The notes under the pieces are model-generated. The model searched no databases and was not told the origin of the DNA. It was given only the letters and a program-made list of their open reading frames with translations. Below, piece by piece: positions 21,948-32,900 of a DNA stretch of 64,000 nt. Every line of letters begins with the position of its first letter. Position 1 is the stretch's first letter. Source of the stretch: Oikopleura dioica. Taxonomy: Eukaryota; Chordata; Appendicularia; Copelata; Oikopleuridae. The DNA lies in contig OU015567.1 of assembly GCA_907165135.1 (NCBI GenBank), positions 12,839,001 through 12,903,000 on the forward strand, written 5' to 3'. The position numbers were made by a program, and so were the translations under genes.

Positions 21948-24900
21948 ATGACATTTTGGCTGCCATGTTTTGCAGTCTTTGCCCTTATCGGCCTTGCTGC
22001 AGCCCTGCACAATCATGTGCAGAAGAAAACCTTTCAGCTGGCAAGAAAACAGAGGCAGACTCTACTATTGCCTGGAGAAGCGTGCTCTGATAATCATCAG
22101 ACATTCATGATTTCGGTAAACTTTTTTTTAATTTATTCTTTTAACAACGATTGCAGATGAGAATCATCGATTTACCAAAGACGACATCATCCCCGTACGA
22201 CTTTTACATTCGCCTGAACGGAACGAAAGCCAACAGTGCGTTGATTTGTTTCCGTGATTATGAAAAATTGCTCTCCGGCGAGAATCAAGTCAACTTGATT
22301 TTTGCGCTCCACGAGTATATCGGCCATCTACGCGATGTCGATATAGCCGTGGACAATGCCGACTTTGAATCTGGGCAAATGATCGGCCAACTTACTCAGG
22401 AAGGGGAATGAATTTTGATTTTTAACGACAGAAAAATGGAAAATCAAGCCTTGAAAAGATCGAAATCCGCGATGGAATCGACTTCGCTTGGGGAGATTTC
22501 GCGGTAACGAAAGATTTCGGGCCATGGTTCCTTTACATTCGTGAGAAGCCGCTCAATCTTGAGCTGACGAATCTGGTGTATGAGAAGACTCTTCTCAACT
22601 TTTACTTCCCCACGGTACTTTTTTCGACAATTTCTTTGTCGAATAATGCGAATTGGGATCCGATTGACATCAAAAATATGCTCGTGGCGAAGATTGAAGA
22701 AGTTTTTACCGCATTTATGATAATAACCATGTTCATTTTTCTCCGGGATCCGACTTGGTGGTCGGCTTTTCACAAGGCCGATCAAACTACCCTCAATGTA
22801 AGCTATTCTCTTCTATGTTTTCTGAAAAGCAAGTTTAGCTTCACGGTGGCGCTGGAATGTATCCCTTCATGTGGACAATCGTTGGAATCACCACCGCCAT
22901 CACAACCCTAATCGGCATCATTCTCCGAAAGCTCCACGCGAAGCCGAATTCGGGGAAAATTGAGCCCGAGATGATTTCTCTCCCTCATGAAAAGTGGATC
23001 GAGATGGACTGGCGGGAGCAAAGCTTGTTTCTGCGAAGCTTGCTCTCTCGAAAAGAGCATTCAGGCACACGAACTCTTGTGAATCGTCAATTGCAGCAGG
23101 AGAAAATAGTCACAAACTGTCCTCCTGGCGAATTTCATAAAGCAACTGCTGCTAATATTCGGTAAAAAATTCAAATTTCTAAGAAAAATCGAATATTTTT
23201 AGCTCTCGAATGACGAATCTGCCTCAGGAGCTCGCCGCAGCTGATACAGAAAACTCCAATTTTTTCATTACAAAAATGACGACAATGAAGCCTTCTTATG
23301 TCGGAACTCTTCACAAAATTTCCAAGGATCTTCTCAAGCCGACAGGAACAAGATACATTCGTCGAGAAGTCTACCGCCTCGAGAATAAGATCGTCGACAA
23401 CATCAGCTTATCAGAGTGTTATTCTCGAGAGCGATCGTTGATCCAGCGAGTTAGAAAGTCTTTTGAAGATGAGGATTGTCCAGATTCAATTTTGTACGAA
23501 AACATCGGAGATCGCCAAAAACCGACAACGACGCGGGGCATCCCTCTTCCTCCAACGCCCGAGCCAGAAGAAGAGTTAGCAGAAGGGATTCCAAGACATG
23601 TCGACAGAGAATTCTCCGAATATTCAGTTGAATCACAAAAACTCCAGAGCCAAATTATGACGAAAGCATAAACAGTGAATTTTCAATTTTCAAAAAGCCG
23701 CGAAGAAAAGTAAAAGACAAAGACAATCCCTTCCCATGGCTACGAGAAAATGCAGAAGCACAAAAAGAAGCAGCAATCAGAGAAGAAAATAAAGCAAAGA
23801 AGAAAACTGATCGAGGAAAATCTCCAGCTCGGCGATTATTTTTGGGCGACGCGTATCCAAAACCAAGCTCGGGAAAATTTAGAACAAGCATGGAGACGTT
23901 TGCAAATGAGTTTCCTCCTTTACCAGATTCATCAGGCAAAGTTCGAATTTCTTTAGCGATTTCCTCGTTGGTATAAATCGAGAACTTATATAAGATGAAG
24001 AGTTCTCAACAGATGACGAAATTATAAGAAAAAGCCGACCAATGATGGATATTGGCATTGACTACGGTAATTTTTATATCTATAGTAGGGTCGGACACAA
24101 AAAATTTTTTGAAAGCCGCAAAAGGGAAATATATATGTATCGAAAGAGCAGAAGCTGGCGATTCGAATGATATATGTCTCGATGCCGTGAGACTTGGGAA
24201 TATTTTTAAATAATTTTTAAAGTTTCAAAAAACGTGATAATTATACGGGATTCAAGAATTTCAACTTTTGTTCTAGGCGTGCTATGATTACGATCGATAG
24301 CTTTTCTTGAAGCTCAGTAATCACTGAATTCATCGACGTGATATTTTGGAACCAGCTGGTCATTCTGGTGGTTCGTCGCGGTTCAAACCTTTGGATGGAT
24401 TGAGATCCGGCAATATATATATCAAAATGCATATTTTTTGATAAGAAGAAGTTCCAACAGATTTTCAAACGAAACCACTTCGTTGACCGACCGGTTCACA
24501 GCGGTTCAAAACGGTTCACGCTCCGAGTATTCACAAAATATTGAAATATGTATATCAAAATGCTTCTCTACTTAAAAGGAGTTTTTCAAACTGATTTTAG
24601 AAAAGAACCACTTGGCTAACCGCCCGGTTCACAGTGGTTCAAAGCGGTTCACGGTCTGAATACTCACAAAATATTAAAATATGTATATCAAAATGCCTAT
24701 CTACTCAAGAGGACTCTTTAAAACTCATTTTTGAACAGAACCACTTGGCTTACCGCCCGGTTCACAGCGGTTCAGAGCGGTTCACGGTCTGAATATTCAC
24801 AGAATATTGAAAGATGTATATTAAAATGCTTTTCTACTCAAGAGGAGTCTTTTAAACTGATTTACGAACCAAAGCACTTGGCTAACCGCCCGGTTCAGAG

Positions 24901-26898
24901 CGGTTCAGAGTGGTTCACGTTCTTAGTATTCACAAAATGCTGAAATATAAATATCAAAATGTATCTCTTAGTCTTTTTAACAGATATTCGAACCAAACTA
25001 CTTGGCTAAATGACTGGTTCGTCTTGGTTCAAGTGGTTCTGTTCGAAAATCAGTTTGAAAGACTCCTTTTTAGTAGAGAAGCATTTTGATATACATATTT
25101 CAATATTTTGTGAATACTGAGCGTGAACCGTTATGAACCGCTGTGAACCAGTCGGTCAACGAAGTGGTTTTGTTTGAAAATCTGTTGGAACTTCTTCTTA
25201 TCAAAAATATGCATTTTGATATACATATTGCCGGATCTCAATCCATCCAAAGGTTTGGACCGCGACGAACCACCAGAATGACCAGCTGGTTCCAAAAATA
25301 TCACGTCGATGAATTCAGTGATTACTTACTTGTAGCTTCAAGAAAAGCTATCGATCGTAATCATAGCACGCCTAGAACAAAAGTTCAAATTCTTGAATTC
25401 TCGTATCTGGTAGTTTCAGTCAACTTCGAGGCGCTAGAAAATCTCAGAGGATACCCAGATCATTTATTTTTCCAGTTATGAGAAGAAAGCGCTTTGAAAG
25501 CTCCAATAGAAGCCATTGACCATGTTTCTAGCACCTATAAACCAGAAATAATTCTTGGAGATTCCTTTTAAAAACGTGAAATTTTCCATATTAGTCCTGT
25601 TCGGACATTAGAAAAAAAATTTTTAAAAAATATTCCCAATAGCTATGCATATAATTTTTATTGAGGATAAAAGCCAAGTGTCTGTTACATATAAACACCC
25701 ATTATTGAGATTGCGGCTTTTAGATTTTTTGAGATAAGGCTGTTTTAATATAGCTATTTAAAGAAAATATATGTCACTTGAAAAGTAAAAGGCGTCGCAA
25801 CTGTCCTTATTTTTCATTTCTGCCTCTGAAATTTGTCTCGCATATATTTTGAACCCTTTACTGCAAATAACAAAGAGAAAATAGTTCATCAGCATTCATT
25901 ATATATTGAATTCGATTTTTTAAAGCTTTTTAACCAAAAAATAGCCATTTTTAGGGCTTTTTAGCCTCTCTAATCCCACGTTCACCACCAATGGTGCAAA
26001 ATTTTTGTGGGTGGGGTTTTTGACCATGCTGAATTCGGTACTGATGAGAAAAAAGGATTTGAGAACTTTTTTCTGTGTCCGACCCTAATCTATAGAATTA
26101 TATCTAGTGCAGAACTCTTTGAGAGTCTCATGATAACTCAAAATGTTTAGATAAATATCTGCAAGGAAAAGACGACGACATGGAAACTTTCTTGAACGAG
26201 CAAGAGTTCTTCGTAAGTATTCATCTCATATTCCATACTTACAGAAACATAGGATACCGCTGAAGAAATAAAAAATATGCAGAGCGACACTCTCGCACCA
26301 TCCGCTGGAATCATGGGAAAAAGCTTTCATCCAACAGCTGATGACATTTTGAACCCTCTTCTGGATGATTTCAAGCAGCGCACGCAGCAAAACAATACCT
26401 GCGCTTCTATATCTGCATCAATTATCTGTAAGTACTTAACTCTATACTTGGCATTGATGATGCTTTTTATCACTAGATATTTGCATCACCTCCTTGTTGA
26501 TTTTGTACATGATCTACGGTCTACGAACGTTCTGGGCGGATGAAAACTACTCTGGATTTTTGATGACTTCTTGGTTCGTCCAACTCCTTTTCTCCGTCTT
26601 CATCTCTTCTTATTTCATCGCGAAGATCGAGTTCGACCAGTACATCAGAAACCTGGAAGACCTCTACGAAGACCTCGAGTACGACCGCTCCATGGACTAC
26701 CGAGAAAACGACGAACAAAGGCCGAAGTCGAAGGCAAGTCCAGAACCGGAATCGGAGGCGGAAAGAATTCCAACTCCAGAAATATCGAAGAACGATCGTA
26801 CCAACATTCTCGGAGAGTACGTCGACTACGAACAAGAGGCGAAGAAGGACATGAGCAAGTACGAGATCCTTGCCAAGCTTGAGAAATATGCCGAATAA
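21948..26898 (+). CDS. Short polycystin-1-like membrane protein (TM-PLAT-4TM), copy A, about 847 aa
   Basis: Exons: 21948-22115, 22157-22405, 22459-22797, 22839-23161, 23203-23935, 23995-24066, 26151-26212, 26253-26427, 26477-26898. Topology: TM1 (FWLPCFAVFALIGLAAAL), a beta domain, TM2 (VFTAFMIITMFIFL), TM3 (FMWTIVGITTAITTLIGIIL), a long charged Pro/Glu loop, TM4 (IYICITSLLILYMIYGL) and TM5 (TSWFVQLLFSVFISSYF). The beta domain (YDFYIRLNG, YIGHLRDVDIAVDNAD) fits a PLAT fold, and TM1-PLAT-TM2/3-loop-TM4/5 is the order in polycystin-1 proteins, but the channel half is absent. The gene at 49.0 kb is a clear paralogue. Intron 22406-22458 is GA-AG and 23936-23994 is GC-AG. In the fifth exon the frame changes at an A5 run (23637-23641): one extra A, or a 50-bp GT-AG intron starting at GTCGAC, makes the model coherent. 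Intron 24067-26150 carries a transposon. PLAT/polycystin assignment is by pattern only. Confidence 0.6.
24086..26087. mobile_element. hAT-like non-autonomous element (2.0 kb) in an intron
   Basis: Ends TAGGGTCGGACAC and GTGTCCGACCCTA, exact 8-bp target duplication ATCTATAG (24078-24085 and 26088-26095). The interior contains a large inverted repeat: 24,255-24,500 returns as the reverse complement at about 25,150-25,400. Between them lie the tandem repeats described separately. No transposase. Without the element and one duplication the host intron (24067-26150) would be 74 bp. Confidence 0.9.
24475..25020. repeat. Tandem repeats of about 120 bp inside the hAT-like element
   Basis: Four to five diverged copies each contain ACCGCCCGGTTCACAGCGG-like sequence, then TTCACGxTCTGAATxTTCAC, AAATATxxATATCAAAATG and ACTCAAGAGGAxTCTTT. 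Spacing between successive CCGGTTCA words is close to 120 bp. The last copy is more diverged and is followed by the inverted right half of the element. Confidence 0.75.
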
Positions 26899-27206
26899 TT
26901 CATAAACCCTTTTTATTTTTATACTGCCTTTATCAACAATATATTTTCCACAATAAATTTTTGATATTTTCAACTCGTGAAATGAAAAGCGTTTATCATT
27001 TTCTGTTAATTTTAAATTCAATTGTGAACTTCGAACAAAGGAGGGATGACTTTGGTCAGTCTCTCAGACTGAAACTCGGAAAAACTATCCGAACTCTTCT
27101 TGCATTTTTCTAGATGGTTTTTTCTTTTACGCTGCCCAGATGAATCTCGATCATTTCACCGAGCTAACTGATTCAAGTTGAATCATTCAACGAGAGACTG
27201 GATGAT

Positions 27207-27920
27207 TTTCGAAAAATGTTTTCAGGCCAAAAATCACTTTTTAACTGTTAGTGCCATCTTCACCGCCGTCTCAAACCGAGTCGAACGGTATATGTATCGC
27301 TTGAAAATTCTAGAGTTTCGGGTACTTCCGGTCAGATTTACGAAATTCTAGTATTCCACTGCCGTTTTTGATACAGAAATGGTACTATGGCATATAGCAT
27401 GTCAAAATGACCGCTAGGACGTGAGGAGTGCAGGGGTCTAAAAATAAGTACTTTTGCAAAGAAAAGTACCTAAAAATAATTATTTTGTGATTTTTAGCAC
27501 TAAAAATATCAAATTTCACGGAATTTTCGATATAAATGTAGTTTTCTTTGTAGATTTGTTTATAAGAGATAAAACTTGATTATCCATCTGCTTTCTGCCC
27601 GAAAAATTAATAATTGATATTTTTAGTGCTAAAAATCACAAAATAATTATTTTTAGGTACTTTTCTTTGCAAAAATACTTATTTTTGAGACCCCTGCACT
27701 CCTCACGTCTTAGCGGTCATTTTGACATGCTATATGCCATAGTACCATTTCTGTATCAAAAACGGCAGTGGAATACTAGAATTTCGTAAATCTGACCGGA
27801 AGTACCCGAAACTCTAGAATTTTCAAGCGATACATATACCGTTCGACTCGGTTTGAGACGGCGGTGAAGATGGCACTAACAGTTAAAAAGTGATTTTTGG
27901 CCTGAAAACATTTTTCGAAA
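27207..27920. repeat. Fold-back element 1: 714-bp near-perfect palindrome
   Basis: Left arm starting TTTCGAAAAATGTTTTCAGG is repeated in reverse at the right end, and the two arms match for roughly 300 bp around an unpaired AT-rich centre near 27,520-27,620. Each arm carries TTCCACTGCCGTTTTTG (left copy 27354-27370), also found in fold-back element 2. No open frame of interest and no clear target duplication. Confidence 0.88.
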
Positions 27921-28011
27921 CTTATCCTGCTTTCATAGAGAACGGCTCCAACTCAACTAAAAATTGCTGTACAAAAGTGTTCAAGGTTTTCATCGAAATT
28001 TTATAGAGAAA

Positions 28012-29702
28012 ATGTCCGATAAACCATCCCGCATGGTTCATTGTCCTCCAGGCACAATTCTTCCGAAAGAGCTTGAGGAGACCAAGAAAGTGGTAGCGAA
28101 ACTGGCCGAGTTTGAGGGTGGCAGCCTCGAACTGGTCGAATTCGAAGTCCCGGAAGGAATGAATGTCCCTGGGCCAGCAACCCCTGGCTTCCGTCCGTTA
28201 CTGCTCAGTGCAGGAAACGGTACACCGCGAAATATCTCGGTGATTTTCTACAGCGACCACCAGCCACCAGCCAATGTTGCTCAAACGGTTAAGTCTCAAA
28301 CTGATGCATTTGTGGACGTGATGTTCGATTCCAGCTACATTACGATCAGCGAGTCCAACCCTCATCTCATCAAGTTCATAGCCAGGACCGAGCCTTGCTT
28401 CATCGACGTAAGTCATTTCATTTCTCGCCCATTTTCCAGTAATTCTTCAGGACAAAGACAGCCATCTTCCAATCGTCGGCTTCATTCGAGCAGTCTCGGA
28501 TCAATTCGCCAAACAAGCTGGAGTAAGTCCACAAAAAATAACAAATAGTAAATTTGAGTGGTCGCCTCTCGCCCAGATCGCCTCTCGCCCAAGTCGCCTC
28601 CTGCCCAGATCGCCTCTTGCCCAACTTGGGCGGGAGGCGATCTTGGGCGAGAGGCGATATGAGATTATTTTCAATGTAAACTAAGAAGGACTAATTCAAG
28701 TTGGGCGAGAGGCGATCTTAGGAAGAAGGCTTGGAGCACTCCTAAACTCCATTTAGACTTCCCTATCATGACCGCTCAGCAAGTACCTATCGTCGACGAC
28801 GATTCGTCGTAAAGCCTGAACCATCTTTTTATAAACTCATTTGAAAGAAATGTTTCGCTAGATGAGCTGGTACAGTCAGAAAATTTTGGAACTTATCACG
28901 CTTGAGGTAGCCGGTTGAGGTAGCAGGGTAAGTGATACATAAAAATGATAGTGGCGTAAAGGTCATCATGTGCAGCTTAGTTCCACGATGAAGCTGTTTT
29001 CATGTATCGCATCCCCTGCTACTTCAACCGACGCTCAGTGTCCAAAGTTTGGTACTTATGGAACTTCAGTAGCGTGCTCGGCATGTCATCAGCATCTTTT
29101 CTCCACAGTTACAGCTCACCCTATGAACATTTCAATCTTTCCAAAGATAGACTGCCTGAGATTATAGCGGCGAAAAGTACCTGCCGGGTTAATGACATGA
29201 CAGGGAATTCTAAATCGGGTCATTTCGAAGTGGTCGTCTCCTTCCGAGGATCGCCTCTCGCCCAAGTCATTGATATTTTGCATTTAAAATATTTTCACAT
29301 CGGCTCTCGCCCAAGATCGCCTCTCGCCCAGGTCGCCTTTTGCCCAACTTGGGCGGGAGGCGATCTTGGGCGAGAGGCGATCTGGGCAAGAGGCGATCTG
29401 GGCGAGAGGCGACCACTCAGTAAATTTGATTCCAGCGCAACATCGATCTTTGGCGAGACAAGCCCTGCAAACTCAATTTCTTCGAAAAAATCAAGGTGCA
29501 AAACGAGTGGGAAGATTCTGCTCTCGACTGGCTTGTTCCTAAATGCCAGAAGGTCGGCTTTCACTGCGAGGCACACAAGTTGAACAAGAAAGTCGAGTTC
29601 ATCACCATGCAGGTCAGATTACCAGTTTCGACTGAAAATATTAAGGAACTTTAGTCCGAGGATGGCGTACGGGAAGGAATTGTCCGTGTCTTGAATGCAT
29701 AG
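28012..29702 (+). CDS. Unknown protein, 230 aa, four exons
   Basis: Exons 28012-28407, 28451-28522, 29436-29612 and 29655-29702 sum to 693 nt; all introns GT-AG. The protein starts MSDKPSRMVHCPPGT, is soluble (no signal peptide or membrane segment), with acidic and hydrophobic stretches such as FEGGSLELVEFEVPEG, VDVMFDSSYITISESN, HLPIVGFIRAVSDQF and LDWLVPKCQKVGFHCEAH. The third and fourth exons end VEFITMQ and SEDGVREGIVRVLNA. I do not recognise the family. The ATG is preceded by TTTTATAG, a possible trans-splice acceptor. The second intron would be about 41 bp but is expanded by a Mutator-like element. Consistent exon phases and conserved-looking codon use make the model credible; function is open. 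Confidence 0.75.
28556..29418. mobile_element. Mutator-like non-autonomous element (863 bp) in an intron
   Basis: Ends GAGTGGTCGCCTC and GAGGCGACCACTC, 9-bp target duplication AGTAAATTT (28547-28555 and 29419-29427). Both terminal zones repeat the word TCGCCTCTCGCCC and its inverse many times. A 9-bp duplication with long structured ends points to a MULE-type transposon. No transposase frame. Confidence 0.82.
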
Positions 29703-29960
29703 GAAAATACTCGTTCTTTTAGGCTCCTTACTTGCTCTGTCCTGTTTTATTGAAAACTTTTCAACTGCCAAATTGTCATTTAATGTTCGCCCGATCTTAG
29801 AGATAATAAAATTTATTGGAAAACTAGACTATCGACTTCCTGCTCGAACACTTTCAGTTGTATTCAATTTTGATTATTTTATTGGTGAAGTGAAAAGCAT
29901 TTATTTTCGATTGCAACTGTACAAGTGAGTGTTTTTATATTAAAGTTTTTGTCCATAGTT

Positions 29961-32900
29961 TTATACAGCTATTCCAGGATTGGACTCTTCCTCGACCTCC
30001 TCGATTTTGATTTGTTCCTCGGCGTCCGTGGAGTCTTTACAACTCAAGTCGAGGGGAGATGTTGTCGAGCCATTAATTTTTCCGCTGAGCGCCTTCTTGA
30101 GAGTTTCGAGGTTCGCTTGTTGGGTGTTCATTGCGGAGAGCATTGACAGCAGATTCAGGTTTGACATCAGAGGGTTTTGGCTAGAATTGACGGTTAGAGG
30201 AGGCTTTGGAATGCTTACTCTTACCTAAACATGCTCAACAAGCCCGAAGCTTGCAGGAGATTCGCGGAAGAAGAGGTTGGCTGAGATGATGATCCTTCCG
30301 ATCCAGGAGAATCAGTCTGTCGAGAGGGGCAGTAGTTTTGCTTGTGGGCGGCGAAATGCTTTCGGGAATCGAAGCCGATTTTGCATTCGTGGCAGGGGAA
30401 AGCTTTTTGGGTGTATTCGCGGTTGGCTTCTTCTTCCTGCAGGCGAACTTTGCTTTGTTCCTTCAGCTGAAATTACAGTTTTAAAATATTGAAAGAACAC
30501 TAATGTTTCCTTATGAATGGAGAAAATTGATTTATTGCATAAAAACCATAATCGATTAATTTATACTGTAAATATATATTATTTTATGTCAAGCTCAATC
30601 GACAACCCCATAATACTCTCGACACTATTTGAAGTTTTATCCACGAAATAATTTAATTTTCTTAATTAATAACTTTCATGGTATAATTACTGCCAATTAC
30701 CTTATTTACCAACTTTAGCTCTTCCCTCTCGCGCTGTTTCTGCGCTCTGGCCTCTTGAATCGCTTCTACGTTTGCATGTCGCGACTCGCAGTAATTCTCC
30801 TTGTGAACTTTGAAAACCTCGAGTTTCTTGAAAGTAATGTTGCATTTTTCGCAGAACAACTCGGCCTGCTCGCGCTCCGGTGACATCGATTCGCCGTCAA
30901 GTTTCTGCCGCTTGGATGGGGGCGAGTCCTGAACAATGCAAATTCAGTATAAGTTCTATCCGCTGTCGATAAGCGCGGCGATTTGAGCTCGGCCCGGGTA
31001 ACTGTGATAAAGGTGAATCTTGGCGGATTTCTGGCCCGGCAGGTCTTTATCGCGAATTGATAACACCTGGCGAAGGGTCAGCGCTGGTCTTTCTTCGCCA
31101 TCGGACTACCTGACTAACTTATCAGATTTGCTGGAGAATATCGACTCAGGCAGGGATCCGAGATTTTGTCGTCTGGACGATCGCCCACTTTTCAGGCGCG
31201 ATTTGAGTTATCGCGCAGGAGCAAAAATTCTGATCGCGCGCTCAAATGCGCAGCGTTTAGGCGCGATGGCAAAAACTCGCTCTCTCGGTGATGGGCCGAT
31301 GAATTTCGATCGCGCAGCCCTATCAGGCCGACAAAAATACTCGCGCGCTCAAATGCGCAGCGTTCAAGCGCGATGGTATGAAATCGCTCTCTCGGCGAGG
31401 GGGCGATGATTTTCGATCGCGCAGCCCTATGACGCCAATAAATAATACCGCGATTTCATTCGGACTGACTGCAAGCGGTTGAGGGCGCTCGGGCGCATGG
31501 CCCAGGGAAATTTCGCTTTCGGACTTTTCGAACTCTCGCTTTGGGCGGAAAGTGGCTCCAGCGTCCGATAATGAGAGTGCAGTCACTCAAAATGAAATCG
31601 CGGTACTCAAAAGGGTCGAAAATCTGCCGAGCGGGAGTGCGACGGTGGCGCTTGGTTTCAATTTTGCCGACGTAGTCGGCGCACGAATCAAATGATCAGC
31701 GTGAGATTGCTGACTTAGTTGACCGATTTTTTGAAAATTCAATTTTTGGATGTCACATTGTTAACACTTAAATTCGACTAAGTTGTCCATCTCCTTATAA
31801 GAGATCCGACAAACAAAATGTAAATTTGTACTGACCTCCCGCAACGTTGCCTACAAATAAGTCGTGCTAATCGCTGACAGTGACGCTTTGCACCGGAAAT
31901 ATCCGTAAAATCTGACTATTTTCAAAAGAAAAATTTTTACAGTTATTGGATTCTGATGTTAAGCCAATTTATGACTGAAGAATACCTTTTATTGGTTTTT
32001 GAACATGCAGATTTCGAAAATTTCATAAAAATTATATTGAATATATCGAAATCTCCTTATAAATGCTTTTTCTTCTTCAAATTTTGGCTAAACATCACGG
32101 GCCATCGATTAATCGTGTGGCTTACTCCAAAATGACAGTGTTTTATCGAGTATCAAGGGGTCCCCCATGTTGAAATTTTCATGGGCGAAAATATCATGTC
32201 GCGCGCAGCCAGGGTGGCCGAAAATAAGTTATCGCGCTCTCGGGCCCACCGCGATGAATAATCATCGCTCCTGAAGCGCGAGGGCGCAGGGAAACCATCG
32301 GCATATTTTTGAATAATCCAGCCCGCCGATGGGAATTTTTCGCGCTGCGCGCCTAGCAGCGAAAATGATTATCGCGCGCGGAAGAAAAGCGCTAGGTGCG
32401 CGATCGTCCAGACGACAAAATCTCGGATCCCTGGACTCAGGTGTATCTATATCGCCCATGTCACCAAATCGGTGGGACGTATCTAACGATAGGGGCTTGT
32501 CCCAGGTGGAAAAAATATAATCTACCGGATTTCGACATTGATGGTTTCCGAAAAAAAACTCCGAAACATGATCCATTTGGAAATTTCTGCCGGATAAGTT
32601 TAGCTAGAACTGACAATTATCACTCGAAATGTTGGCAAAGGTGTGATAATACGAGGAGTAGCACCACACTTCGCAGAGGGATATCAGCCCCGGTTGATAA
32701 GCTCAGATAATTTCAAAAAAATTCTTTCGGGCCCGGAAATCATGAAAAAACTGCTAGTGTAGGATTGTAGAGCTCGTCGAGACGAGTCGATTGATACCTC
32801 TAACTCTTGAAAATTCCAAGATTTTCCGCCTACGCAACTGATAAGAAGGTTGCTCAAACAAAATCGTAATTCCACTGCCGTTTTTGTTCTAGAGTAGCTA

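Noticed and set aside
26521-27021. 166-codon minus-strand open frame
   Set aside because: Antisense of the last polycystin-like exon; Val/Leu/Arg-rich shadow of acidic coding sequence without domain.
31020-31590. 129-codon and 87-codon frames in the GC-richer part of the FOG-like intron
   Set aside because: Composed of repeated GCGCGAT/TCGCGC words (CGATGG, TCTCTCGG), that is, low-complexity DNA rather than coding; no splice partners.
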